From assembly GCA_016744855.1 (NCBI GenBank), contig JADGDO010000004.1, positions 35,006 to 99,005 of the forward strand: DNA of 64,000 nucleotides. The letters are read 5' to 3'. The position numbers and the translations under genes were made by a program. Positions 19,436 through 29,007 of this stretch are shown in pieces. The notes beneath the pieces are model-generated. The model did not search any database. It had not been told where the DNA came from and was given only the letters and a program-made list of their open reading frames with translations. The stretch's first letter is position 1. Every line of letters begins with the position of its first letter. The stretch is from Candidatus Fermentibacteraceae bacterium. GTDB lineage: Bacteria > Fermentibacterota > Fermentibacteria > Fermentibacterales > JCC-6.

Positions 19436-20584
19436 CTATTCAGGTAGTTCGAAAACATATATTTCGGGAATGTTAACTGGATCAAGAGAGAATCCCAGCA
19501 GGCCATGTTCGGAGATATTCCACCACATCATTCCAGATCCAATCGTCTCTTCTGGGTCTATTCCACATAATTCCACATCGAACAGCAATGCTCCACTGTA
19601 ATCGTATACTTCGAAAAGGAATCTGTCGGAGTGACCGTTCAGTACCCATATCCGCCCCAGATTATCAGCATGGAGACCCTGAGGGGGAATGGTGTATCGA
19701 AATTCAAGAGGAGTGTAATTAACAGGTTCGCCGGAAGATCTGGCACTATACATTGTGTTGAAGCGTTCTGTTTCATTAGCCAGTTCTTCGCTGGTTTTCC
19801 TTAGTGGGGTGATCTCTTTCTCTATCGTCAGGAAACACTCACCCAGGCTGTTGAAACCTTGTATTACATACTGATCTGTCGAGGCAGGTGCCACGAAAGT
19901 ATTTCCCTGAGAGTCGCATGTGAATCCGCACGAGAAGACAGAGTTTTGTATCATACTGCTGAGATCACCCGGAATAAGCAGAGCCCTGTTTGTGAAGAAG
20001 GTATCAACCGGGCAGAGATCGATTCCAAAAGAGCAAACAGAATACTCTGTCTCATAGCCTGACTCAGTACTGTTCATGAACATGATTCCACCAGAGAAGT
20101 TGTCCGGGCTGCTCTGTTCTGCCCAGTATGGAAAGATTGATTCCAAATTTTCTTCAATGTCATAAAGGAAAGTACCGTCGTTGCTGTATACCGATATTTT
20201 TCTGATTGAACGGTCAAAGATTAGCATGCTGTCCCCGTTTAGGGGTACAAGGGCGTCTGGACTGTTGAATTCTCCCGGACCGCTTCCTCTTCGCCCTGCC
20301 CTGGAAAGAAACTCACCTTCTGAAGAGAATATGTAAGCAGCCGCTGTCAGTCTGTCCAGAACTGCGATATTGCCGTTAGAAAGATGATCTGCGTCAGAGA
20401 CTGCACCAAGAGTGAATAGGGTGTCATACTCACCAGCACAGATGATTGCTTTCGGGGATATTGAATAGCGTGTGATTTCGTATATCGGATCAGAACCTTG
20501 TTCCTGAAAGTTGCATGCAGGTAACAGCACAATAAAGGTAAGTAAAACAAATTCAAGAAAGACAGTATTCTGTTTTAGAGACAA
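19436..20584 (-). CDS. 6-bladed beta-propeller-type lipoprotein
   Basis: 382 aa; lipobox LLPACNF; GNIAVLDRLTAAAYIFSSEGEFLSRAGRRGSGPGEFNSPDALVPLNGDSMLIFD propeller repeats. Confidence 0.7.
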   Translation of the reverse strand: MSLKQNTVFLEFVLLTFIVLLPACNFQEQGSDPIYEITRYSISPKAIICAGEYDTLFTLGAVSDADHLSNGNIAVLDRLTAAAYIFSSEGEFLSRAGRRGSGPGEFNSPDALVPLNGDSMLIFDRSIRKISVYSNDGTFLYDIEENLESIFPYWAEQSSPDNFSGGIMFMNSTESGYETEYSVCSFGIDLCPVDTFFTNRALLIPGDLSSMIQNSVFSCGFTCDSQGNTFVAPASTDQYVIQGFNSLGECFLTIEKEITPLRKTSEELANETERFNTMYSARSSGEPVNYTPLEFRYTIPPQGLHADNLGRIWVLNGHSDRFLFEVYDYSGALLFDVELCGIDPEETIGSGMMWWNISEHGLLGFSLDPVNIPEIYVFELPE

Positions 20585-20727
20585 TCAGGACTCCCGTCAT
20601 TGGTATGTTCTAACTCTTATACATGAATTATACGAATTTAGCAGATGATTATGCAAAAAAGTATAGATATACTGAAATATCAGGATGTGCTTTTATTGTA
20701 GGGTGATTCCGTCGGGAGAAGTGTGAC

Positions 20728-21192
20728 CTATATAGAGACAGCTACAAAATATCCCATCATTACAACATACAGCAGAGTGGCTACACAGCTTCTCCAGAGT
20801 CTGGACGGGGACTTTACAGGGTCTGTGAAATAGCGATAACCGTGCAGTAGACCCGCCTGAAGCAGATAGAAAGCATACCCGGAAAGAACAAGGATCAGAG
20901 CATGCTTAGGCCAGTTGCAGACTGTGGAAAGTATTCCCATAAAACCGAAGGCAAGGTTTGCAAACCCGACTTCGAACATCCAGTCGGGCTTATCTGTTTC
21001 CCAACCCAATCTCTTCATATCTGATTTGTAGAAAACTACATGTCTTACAAAAGAAAGAACACCAACAATACCAACTGTTGATAAGGTAACAATTCTGAGT
21101 GCCAGATGCGGTTGCTCAGCCATGTAGAAGAAGCCGAAAAAGATTCCTGCTGTTCCAGCAATCATGCTGACAATACTAATTAGTCCGGACAT
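20728..21192 (-). CDS. Small integral membrane protein, function unknown
   Basis: 154 aa with several predicted TM segments; immediately downstream of the helicase gene. Confidence 0.6.
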   Translation of the reverse strand: MSGLISIVSMIAGTAGIFFGFFYMAEQPHLALRIVTLSTVGIVGVLSFVRHVVFYKSDMKRLGWETDKPDWMFEVGFANLAFGFMGILSTVCNWPKHALILVLSGYAFYLLQAGLLHGYRYFTDPVKSPSRLWRSCVATLLYVVMMGYFVAVSI

Positions 21193-21194
21193 TA

Positions 21195-23489
21195 TTACCT
21201 CCTGTGTTTCAGTGAAACTTTCCCATTTCTTATCACGCGAAGAGGAAACCAGTGGTCTGGGAGATGGTTGAAGTATGGAGCTCTTATAAACCTGCCTCCG
21301 AGAAGAATCAAATCTGCTTTCTGCTCGCTGTTTCTTATCAATCTGCCTGCGGCCTGGATAACTCTGTTAATGCCGGGGATTGCAAAAGCATGAAGGAAAC
21401 CGTCTCTATTTGTCTTATCATATCTTTCTTGGAGAAGCTTTTGTCTCAGAGAAATAGATGGCAGGGAAGGTCCTGCAATGAAGCATCCACGGAGATCCGG
21501 AATACTCAGATCGACTCCTTCTGCGAAGAGACCCCCGGCCACGGCAAGAATGAGATGATCCCCTTCATTTATCTGCTCAACGAAGTCTGCTCTATCTCTT
21601 TCAGTCATCTCTCTACGTTGTGCTATAAGATCGAGACCGGCGTCTTCTGCTGCAAGTGCTATCTTTTCCATCCAGGAAAACGAGGGGAAGAAAGCCATCC
21701 AGGTTCCGGGTGTTTTATTTCTGGCACCTCTCAGTTTTCCTACAATCAATTCTGTCTGCTCATCACGATACCTGTAGCGAGTATTAATGCCGGTATCTAC
21801 CCACACTGCAAGATTTTCAGGAGGAAATGGCCAACCGACAGCCCTGGATGTGAGTATATCGCTTTTACCCATTCCCAGCTCTTCTGAGAAGTGGTTTAGA
21901 GGTTCAAGAGTTGCTGAAAAACCTGTTACACTTGAACACCTGGAATGCTCTTCTGTTATAAATGTTGAAGGGTCGGTACAGTACCACTGGATCAGAGTAT
22001 CAGCTCCCTCCTTACGGGCTAGAAGATGAAATCTTTCATCCCGTCTTTCCGCTACCCTTGAAAAACCGGTGATTGCTCTGCTGAGAAGGGTTGCCTCTTT
22101 AGGTGCTTTCGTGTCGCCGCCTAATAATTTCTGCCATCTTCGTCTGTTGATTCCCGGAAGGCCAATGTCGTCATGCAGACGTATTTCATTTTCCCGGTTT
22201 GTCCACGGTTGCTCCGCATATGCCTGAAGAAGTTTTCTCCATGGACGAAGGAGGTTTTGAAGTTTTCTGTTGCCTTTGGCATACTTCCAGGTTGTCTCCA
22301 TCCAGTGTGTTTTTATCTCGGGAGACCAGATTCCCCTTACTCTTTCAGGAAGGTTGGCGGCTTCATCAATAAGCAGTACACATCTTGAAGCGGTTTCATC
22401 ATCATCAAAAAACCTCTTTAGCCTGATCCCGGGATCGAATACGTAGTTGTAATCGCATGCAATAAGGTCGCATCTTTGTGAAATATAGAGGGCCAGTTCA
22501 AAAGGGCAGACTTCTGCAGAGACTGATTCACGCATTATGTCTTCAGGTCTCATCAGAACCAGGTCAGTAAGTTTTTGAATAACACCAGACGTTTTTATCC
22601 TGCTTCCGAATTCATCAGCATACGGACAGAGTTCGGGATTGCACCTTTCAAAATCCATTGGGCATGAATTTTCTCGCGAGGAGAGAATTATTGTACGAAG
22701 TGGAAAACCATCCCTAATGAACTTATCCATTGTTTCTGCAAGTATTTTCTTCTGTGTGTTTTTTGCAGTGAGGAAAAAAAGGATTCTCCAGTTTGTAACG
22801 ACAGGTGGAATTGCTCCCGTCAGCACTGCTGCAGTCTTACCGGTTCCGGTCGGAGCCTGGATAAGAAGTTCCTCCCTTTTCGTACCAGCGTCCTGTACAG
22901 AATTAATTATCTCTTCCTGCCCAGGTCTTGTGCTGTCAAAGGGGAAGCTCATGGTCTCCAGGGCCGTATTAAGTTTGAGATGTCTTTCCCATTCACTCTG
23001 AACAAAAAGGGAAACATCTTCCAGAAAACCATTCCACAGATTTGTCATTTTGGCATCGGAGGGGTCAATAGGAAATTCAAGAGATTCCTGTGAGTCGGGG
23101 TCGGTGTAGAGCATCGCCGCATTCTCACATCCGAGTGCGTGGGCATAGAAGAGAACCTGAAGAAGGTGGTGTGTTGCCGGCAATTCCGGCATGGGTTGTG
23201 CTGTTTTAACCTCAATGACTGTCTTGCCGTCTTCAGATAGCAGATCGGCTCTTCCTGTTATCCTGAAGTGTATTCCATTCTTTTCTGTCAGAAGCATTGC
23301 TGGAATTTCCGAAATTAAATTTCTCTCTTCCGAGAGCTCTTTCTGTTTCCTGATGTGCTCTTTTTGCCTGGTTTGCAGATCGATGGACGCATCGCTGCTT
23401 CTCAGCGTGTCAGGCGGGCGGCAAAGGCCTATCAGAACCTTTATTGCAGATTTTACAGTACCGGTCTCTCTATCAAACGGAATGAGCAT
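21195..23489 (-). CDS. PD-(D/E)XK nuclease fused to XPD/DinG-type SF2 helicase with Fe-S cysteines
   Basis: 764 aa; N-terminal FRITGRADLLSEDGKTVIEVKTAQ...HLLQVLFYAHAL (Cas4/RecB-like), Walker A LIQAPTGTGKTAAVL, Fe-S-type Cys SCPMDFERCNPELCPYADEF...CPFEL, LLIDEAANLPERVRG, motif VI NRVIQAAGRLIRN. Confidence 0.85.
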   Translation of the reverse strand: MLIPFDRETGTVKSAIKVLIGLCRPPDTLRSSDASIDLQTRQKEHIRKQKELSEERNLISEIPAMLLTEKNGIHFRITGRADLLSEDGKTVIEVKTAQPMPELPATHHLLQVLFYAHALGCENAAMLYTDPDSQESLEFPIDPSDAKMTNLWNGFLEDVSLFVQSEWERHLKLNTALETMSFPFDSTRPGQEEIINSVQDAGTKREELLIQAPTGTGKTAAVLTGAIPPVVTNWRILFFLTAKNTQKKILAETMDKFIRDGFPLRTIILSSRENSCPMDFERCNPELCPYADEFGSRIKTSGVIQKLTDLVLMRPEDIMRESVSAEVCPFELALYISQRCDLIACDYNYVFDPGIRLKRFFDDDETASRCVLLIDEAANLPERVRGIWSPEIKTHWMETTWKYAKGNRKLQNLLRPWRKLLQAYAEQPWTNRENEIRLHDDIGLPGINRRRWQKLLGGDTKAPKEATLLSRAITGFSRVAERRDERFHLLARKEGADTLIQWYCTDPSTFITEEHSRCSSVTGFSATLEPLNHFSEELGMGKSDILTSRAVGWPFPPENLAVWVDTGINTRYRYRDEQTELIVGKLRGARNKTPGTWMAFFPSFSWMEKIALAAEDAGLDLIAQRREMTERDRADFVEQINEGDHLILAVAGGLFAEGVDLSIPDLRGCFIAGPSLPSISLRQKLLQERYDKTNRDGFLHAFAIPGINRVIQAAGRLIRNSEQKADLILLGGRFIRAPYFNHLPDHWFPLRVIRNGKVSLKHRR

Positions 23490-23648
23490 GAGCCTTGTTC
23501 TTCCGGGTTATTGGTTTGGTTCTTTCTTGCAATATAGTTTTTTAGCAGATAGCGGACAGGATATACAAGATGTGGGTATGTTTTTTTTCGGGAGCTTTAA
23601 GGGGGGTGTTTTCTGTATATTCCCTTATCAAAAACAAAAGGAGATTTT

Positions 23649-24857
23649 ATGCAGAAAAAACCGCTAATCAGTGCTTCGGAAAGACTTACTAAGCTTCCAC
23701 CATACCTGTTTGCAGAGTTAGACAGACAGAAGAAAGCAGCCAGAAAAAGAGGACTTGATCTCATAGATTTCGGTATTGGAGATCCCGACATGCCAACGCC
23801 GGATGAAATCGTTGAGGCCGGGCAGAATGCAGTAGCCGACCCTGCAAACCACAGATACCCCGATGGGGCCGGTTGTGATTCTTTCAGGAATGCCTGCAAG
23901 ATGTGGATGAAAAGCCAGTTCAATGTAGAATGTGAAACTGGTGCTGTCATCGGCTCAAAAGAAGGAATTGCACATATTCCGATGGTCTTCTGCAACAGGG
24001 GTGACCTTGTACTTGTTCCCAACCCGGGATACCCTGTTTACAGGGCTTCTGCCATACTTGCAGACGCTATTCCGGTAGACCTGCCTCTTCTTGGAGAGAA
24101 CAACTTCCTTCCGGATTTCAAAAACATACCGCCAGCCGTTCTCAGAGAAGCAAAGGTTTTGTTCCTTAACTACCCCAATAATCCAACAGGTGCTGTCGTT
24201 ACCTTAGAGCAGATGACTGAAATTGTTGAATTCGCAAGGGCAAATAATCTGCTACTTGTAAGCGACAACTCATATAGTCACATCAGGTTTGATGGAGAAA
24301 AACCTATGAGTTTTCTTCAGGTTCCGGGTGCAGAAGATGTTGTTCTCGAATTCCACAGTTTATCGAAAACATTCAACATGACAGGTTGGAGAATCGGTTT
24401 TGTAGCTGGTGGAGCGGATCTGGTGAATACCTTTATCGGTGCGAAGGAAAACATAGATAGTGGTGCATTTACAGCAGTTCAAAAAGCAGCTGAAATAGCG
24501 ATGGGTATGCCTGGTAATCTTTTTGAAAAGAGAATGGAAGTCTACAGAGAAAGACGCGATATTCTTGTCGAAGGTCTTAAGAAGCTCAACTGGGACATTT
24601 TTGATTCACCGGGTACTTTCTATGTGTGGGTGAAGCTTCCAAGGGGAGCTGATTCCATGGTTTTTGCCAGGAAAATGATTAATCATGCAGGTATTGTTAT
24701 TACACCAGGAAGTGGTTTTGGCACCTGGGGAGAGGGTTACATTCGTTTTGCACTGACCATCCCTTCGGCCCGAATTCACCAGGCTCTAGGAAGACTTGAG
24801 CAGATGGAGTTACAAAAGGGAAGGCTTCTCAAATGGTTGAAAAAAACAGGGGACTGA
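23649..24857 (+). CDS. dapL: LL-diaminopimelate aminotransferase-like class I/II aminotransferase
   Basis: 402 aa; DFGIGDPDMPTPDEIVEA, NYPNNPTGAVVTLEQM, SLSKTFNMTGWRIGFVAG. Confidence 0.8.
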   Translation: MQKKPLISASERLTKLPPYLFAELDRQKKAARKRGLDLIDFGIGDPDMPTPDEIVEAGQNAVADPANHRYPDGAGCDSFRNACKMWMKSQFNVECETGAVIGSKEGIAHIPMVFCNRGDLVLVPNPGYPVYRASAILADAIPVDLPLLGENNFLPDFKNIPPAVLREAKVLFLNYPNNPTGAVVTLEQMTEIVEFARANNLLLVSDNSYSHIRFDGEKPMSFLQVPGAEDVVLEFHSLSKTFNMTGWRIGFVAGGADLVNTFIGAKENIDSGAFTAVQKAAEIAMGMPGNLFEKRMEVYRERRDILVEGLKKLNWDIFDSPGTFYVWVKLPRGADSMVFARKMINHAGIVITPGSGFGTWGEGYIRFALTIPSARIHQALGRLEQMELQKGRLLKWLKKTGD

Positions 24858-25186
24858 CAGGTACCCTCTCTCTTGAGGGGATTGCAGTAACTCTCCGGCT
24901 CGGGGTATTCCCATTTGAGAGAGTTGAGCCCAGAAAAATCAAACTTGATCTGAAATGGACCGGAGAAATTCTCGCAGGTGGAATTGCTGTTGTCGATTAT
25001 TCACAGGTGTGCACAGCTCTACAAGATAGGCTTGAACCTGAATATCTATACCTTGAGGAACTCGCAAGAGATGCAATGGCTATTCTAGAAAGTCGCTGGT
25101 CAGGGAATTGGATAGTATCTGTACACAAAGATCACCCACCTACAGATCTACCAATGGAAAGGGCCACTGTAACCATTGGAGAATAG
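24833..25186 (+). CDS. folB: Dihydroneopterin aldolase
   Basis: 117 aa; LSLEGIAVTLRLGVFPFERVEPRKIKLDL; followed by folK. Confidence 0.8.
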   Translation: MVEKNRGLTGTLSLEGIAVTLRLGVFPFERVEPRKIKLDLKWTGEILAGGIAVVDYSQVCTALQDRLEPEYLYLEELARDAMAILESRWSGNWIVSVHKDHPPTDLPMERATVTIGE

Positions 25187-25676
25187 ATCATTTGCTCTCG
25201 GGTTGGGAGGGAATCTCGGTGACGTTCGTTCTGCTATGAGAACGTCAGTGGAAAAGCTTCTTGACGATGAAAGAATTTCTGAACTAAAAGTCTCTTCCCT
25301 GTATCAGACCCCTCCCTGGGGGGATGTTCAGGGTGGTGATTTTTTAAATGCTGCTGTCTGTGGATTGTGGTACGGAGACGATCTTGAACTTTTGGAGCTT
25401 TGTCGCTTGTTGGAGGGATGCTTTTCCAGTCCAGTTAAGAAAAATGGAGGAGCCAGAGAGCTCGATGTTGATATTCTTTTTCTTGAGGGTGGCATTTCCA
25501 GTGCAGAACTTACACTGCCCCATCCCCGAATGACTCTCAGACGATTTGTGCTTGTTCCTCTTGCCGAAGTCTGGTTTTTGAAAGTGCCCGGTCTTTCCAC
25601 AACACCAGCTATGCTTCTAAAGCGCGTACCTGATTGCTCTTCTATTATATTCCAAGGGGAATTGCATTCACTCTGA
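25176..25676 (+). CDS. folK: 2-amino-4-hydroxy-6-hydroxymethyldihydropteridine diphosphokinase
   Basis: 166 aa; ALGLGGNLGDVRSAM, SLYQTPPWGDVQGGDFLNAAV, RELDVDILFLEG, LPHPRMTLRRFVLVPLAEV. Confidence 0.92.
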   Translation: MENRSFALGLGGNLGDVRSAMRTSVEKLLDDERISELKVSSLYQTPPWGDVQGGDFLNAAVCGLWYGDDLELLELCRLLEGCFSSPVKKNGGARELDVDILFLEGGISSAELTLPHPRMTLRRFVLVPLAEVWFLKVPGLSTTPAMLLKRVPDCSSIIFQGELHSL

Positions 25677-25693
25677 AAGGGAGCTTAAACCGT

Positions 25694-26347
25694 TTGAAAA
25701 GTGCTAGGTATCTTGTTGTTGAAGGCCCTGTTGGGGTAGGGAAAACAAGCCTCGCCAGGAAGCTGGCTTCAAGGCTTGAAGGACGTGCTGTTCTGGAGGA
25801 AACGGGAGAGAATCCATTCCTGAAGCTCTTTTACAGAGACAGGGAAAAATACGGATTCCAGGCTCAGATTTCTTTCCTGCTTGCCAGATATGTTCAGCAG
25901 AGCAGGCTGATTCATCCTGATCTCTTCAGTAGTTATCTGGTTTCAGATTTTTTGTTCGGCAGAGGAATGGTTTTTGCTCGTGTAAGTCTTGAGCCGGAGG
26001 AATTGGCTCTTTATCAGCGGTTGATGGATCAACTTAATCCGCGCGTCCCGTCCCCTGATCTCGTGATATATCTGCAGGCGTCTACCGGTGTGCTTCTTGA
26101 TCGAATCAACAGATTCGGAAGAAATTTTGAACGTGATATGGACAGAACCTGGCTTGAGGAGCTTGTAGATTCATACAACAGTTGGTTTTTAAGGGACAGG
26201 CAGTATCCTGTTCTTGTGGTTAACACAGATTCAGTTGATTTTTGTGAAGATGAGATAGCGTTTGAAGGTCTTGTTGAGGCCATTGCGGCCCACTCCGGTG
26301 GCATACAGGGTTATAATCCCATGCCGCGTAAGGGAATGCTGATTTGA
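25694..26347 (+). CDS. Deoxynucleoside kinase (dAK/dGK-like)
   Basis: ORF 25634..26347; likely TTG 25694 with RBS AAAGGGAG; RYLVVEGPVGVGKTSLARKLASRL, DFLFGRGMVFA. Confidence 0.85.
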   Translation: MKSARYLVVEGPVGVGKTSLARKLASRLEGRAVLEETGENPFLKLFYRDREKYGFQAQISFLLARYVQQSRLIHPDLFSSYLVSDFLFGRGMVFARVSLEPEELALYQRLMDQLNPRVPSPDLVIYLQASTGVLLDRINRFGRNFERDMDRTWLEELVDSYNSWFLRDRQYPVLVVNTDSVDFCEDEIAFEGLVEAIAAHSGGIQGYNPMPRKGMLI

Positions 26348-27195
26348 TAGTAACAGACAGTGAGCAAAGTGCAGCGAAGATTTGTGCAGATTGGCGAGCA
26401 GAGGGACTCTCTATCGGTTTTGTACCTACAATGGGAGCTCTTCACCGAGGTCACGAGAGCCTTGTTGAGTTAGCTTCTTCTTCTTCTGACAGGGTTGTAG
26501 TAAGCATTTTTGTGAACCCTTCCCAGTTTGGACCGAGTGAAGATCTTGATAGCTACCCGAGAACTCTGGAAGAGGACTGTAATAAAGTTAGGGAACTCGG
26601 TGCTTCTCTTGTTTTTGCTCCAAAGGCTGATGCTGTGTACAGTTCAGGTTTTTCTACTGGAGTAAGTGTTTCTAACGTGAGTGATGGTCTTTGCGGGGCT
26701 TTCAGAAGAGGTCATTTCGATGGAGTGACAACTGTGTGTGCAGTATTGTTCGGCATTGTGAGACCGGACAGAGCTGTTTTTGGGATGAAAGATGCTCAGC
26801 AGGTGGCTGTTATCAAACGCATGGTATCAGATCTGCGATTGGGAATCGAAATTATAGCAGCTCCCATAGTTAGGGAATCTGATGGTCTTGCCCTTAGCAG
26901 TAGAAATCAATATCTCTCTTTTGAAGAGCGTCAGCAGGCCTCTACGATAAGTACTGCTCTCAGAAACGCTTCTGATCTTGCCCTTTCCGGTGAGAAAAGT
27001 TGCAAAGTGATTAAAAATGCCTTTCTTGTTGCCCTTGAGCACTCAGACCTTCTTAGAGTGCAATACGTTGAAACAGTTGATCCCGATACCATGATCGGGG
27101 TTGAAACTACCGAAAAACGGGTTCTCCTGGCAGTAGCGGTATTTGCCGGGAAGACCAGACTGATAGACAATATTCTGATTGAGTCGGAGGTTTAG
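26344..27195 (+). CDS. panC: Pantothenate synthetase
   Basis: 283 aa; GFVPTMGALHRGHESLV, VSIFVNPSQFGPSEDLDSYPRTLEED, RESDGLALSSRNQYLS. Confidence 0.96.
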   Translation: MIVTDSEQSAAKICADWRAEGLSIGFVPTMGALHRGHESLVELASSSSDRVVVSIFVNPSQFGPSEDLDSYPRTLEEDCNKVRELGASLVFAPKADAVYSSGFSTGVSVSNVSDGLCGAFRRGHFDGVTTVCAVLFGIVRPDRAVFGMKDAQQVAVIKRMVSDLRLGIEIIAAPIVRESDGLALSSRNQYLSFEERQQASTISTALRNASDLALSGEKSCKVIKNAFLVALEHSDLLRVQYVETVDPDTMIGVETTEKRVLLAVAVFAGKTRLIDNILIESEV

Positions 27196-27197
27196 AT

Positions 27198-27557
27198 TTG
27201 CTTAGATGTTTTTTAAAGTCCAAGTTGCACCGGGTTGTTGTTACCCAGGCAGAGCTGGATTATATGGGATCTATCACAATTGACAGAGATATGATGGATC
27301 TTGCGGGAATGCTTCCTAACGAGAAAGTGCTCGTGGCAGATATCAATACTGGAAACCGGTTCGAAACCTATATTCTTGAAGGGCAGCGGGGAAGCGGTAC
27401 AATATGCATAAACGGAGCTGCGGCAAAGCTGTGCAATCCTGGTGACAGGGTGATTATCCTTCAGTTTGCATGGCTCGATATAGATAAAGAACAGATCCCT
27501 TCGCCCGTGGTAGTTGTTGCTGACGATTCCAACCTCAATTGCAGGGAGCTTAAATGA
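27198..27557 (+). CDS. panD: Aspartate 1-decarboxylase
   Basis: 119 aa; KSKLHRVVVTQAELDYMGSITID (cleavage GS), NGAAAKLCNPGDRVIILQF. Confidence 0.95.
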   Translation: MLRCFLKSKLHRVVVTQAELDYMGSITIDRDMMDLAGMLPNEKVLVADINTGNRFETYILEGQRGSGTICINGAAAKLCNPGDRVIILQFAWLDIDKEQIPSPVVVVADDSNLNCRELK

Positions 27558-28510
27558 TTACAGCAGCTGTGATTCTTGCGGCCGGTATGGGCAAAAGAAT
27601 GAAATCTGATTTACCCAAGGTATTGCATCCTGTTCTTGCGAAGCCCATGGTTGAAAGAGCCGCCGGAACAGCAGAGGCTGCTGGTGTTACAGAAATAACT
27701 GTTGTTATCGGACACGGCCGTGAGAAAGTGATTCCCATCCTCGAGAAAAACGGCTGGAACTGGGCAGTACAGGAAGAACAGCTAGGAACTGCGCATGCGG
27801 TGAGTTGTGCCCTGGAGCAGGTAAAGAATGCAGACGAAGTTGTCATTCTTATGGGAGATGTTCCATTGCTCAGGGAAGAAACTGTAAGTGAACTTCTTCA
27901 GGCTCGTCGTCGAACAGACTCAGCTCTGGCAGTACTCACAACAACCCCTCCTGATGTTACAGGGTATGGAAGAATTATTCTTGACAGTGAGGGTTTGATT
28001 GACAGAATTATTGAGGAAAAAGATGCTACCTCTGAAGAGAAGAAGTGTACAGTAATAAATACAGGGATTATGGTGTTTGATGGATCAATTTTAGCTGAAG
28101 TGCTGGCGGCAATTGATAATCAGAATGCACAGAAGGAATTTTACCTTACAGATGCCGTAGCAGTTGTGAGGGAAATGGGAAGAAAAGCTTTGCCTGTTTT
28201 TACTGTAAACTGGCAGGAAGTTGCCGGAGTCAACAATCCCGTTCAGCTTGCCCGTTGTACCTCAGAAATGAAGAGAAGAGTTGTAGAATCACATCTTATG
28301 AGTGGAGTTGTTATTCCTGATCCTGACTCGGTCTGGATTGAAGATTCCGTTGTAATAGGAAAAGGTTCTGTGATCGGTCGAAACTGCAGACTCTCAGGGG
28401 AGGCCGTAATCGGTACCGGAGTTATTGTGGGAGACGGTTCTATAATTGAAGATATTGTTATCGCACCGGATGAAATTATTGAAGAATTCTCAGTATTCGG
28501 AGTAGAGTAA
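27554..28510 (+). CDS. glmU: UDP-N-acetylglucosamine pyrophosphorylase, GlmU-like, with short C-terminal LbH region
   Basis: 318 aa; AAVILAAGMGKRMKSDLPKVLHPVLAKPMVE, EEQLGTAHAV, VILMGDVPLL, EFYLTDAVAV; only about 70 aa of hexapeptide repeats. Confidence 0.85.
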   Translation: MITAAVILAAGMGKRMKSDLPKVLHPVLAKPMVERAAGTAEAAGVTEITVVIGHGREKVIPILEKNGWNWAVQEEQLGTAHAVSCALEQVKNADEVVILMGDVPLLREETVSELLQARRRTDSALAVLTTTPPDVTGYGRIILDSEGLIDRIIEEKDATSEEKKCTVINTGIMVFDGSILAEVLAAIDNQNAQKEFYLTDAVAVVREMGRKALPVFTVNWQEVAGVNNPVQLARCTSEMKRRVVESHLMSGVVIPDPDSVWIEDSVVIGKGSVIGRNCRLSGEAVIGTGVIVGDGSIIEDIVIAPDEIIEEFSVFGVE

Positions 28511-29007
28511 TGAGCGAACGGTTATGGGCTCCCTGGAGACATGATTATGTGACTTCTCCAGCAGATGGGAAGAGTGGATGTGTGTTCTGTGGAATCGGGG
28601 AAGATGATCCCTCCAATGACCGGGAGAACCTGATACTCCATCGCGCAGAGCATGCTTTTGTGGTTTTGAATAGATTTCCATATATCAATGGTCATTTGAT
28701 GATTGTTCCCTTTCGTCATGTCGGGGATATCTCTTCTCTTAAAAAGGAAGAGAGATGTGAGATAATGGAGCTCATTATGCAATCAGAAGAGGCTTTACGG
28801 ATGGGTATGAAATGCCAGGGAATGAATGGTGGGTGGAATATCGGTTCAGCCGGAGGAGCTGGAATACCCGGTCATCTGCACGTCCACGTTCTTCCACGGT
28901 GGAACGGTGATACTAATTTTATGACTACCGTTGGTTCAATCAGAGTTGTTTCCCAGTCCCTTGAGACTGCTATGGATCAACTCAATCCGTATTTTGGAGG
29001 AAATTAG
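28510..29007 (+). CDS. HIT family protein
   Basis: 165 aa; CVFCGIGEDD, NGHLMIVPFRHVGDI, GIPGHLHVHVLPRW. Confidence 0.93.
   Translation: MSERLWAPWRHDYVTSPADGKSGCVFCGIGEDDPSNDRENLILHRAEHAFVVLNRFPYINGHLMIVPFRHVGDISSLKKEERCEIMELIMQSEEALRMGMKCQGMNGGWNIGSAGGAGIPGHLHVHVLPRWNGDTNFMTTVGSIRVVSQSLETAMDQLNPYFGGN

Noticed and set aside
21252-21887. 211-aa + strand ORF
   Set aside because: Shadow ORF antisense to the helicase gene.
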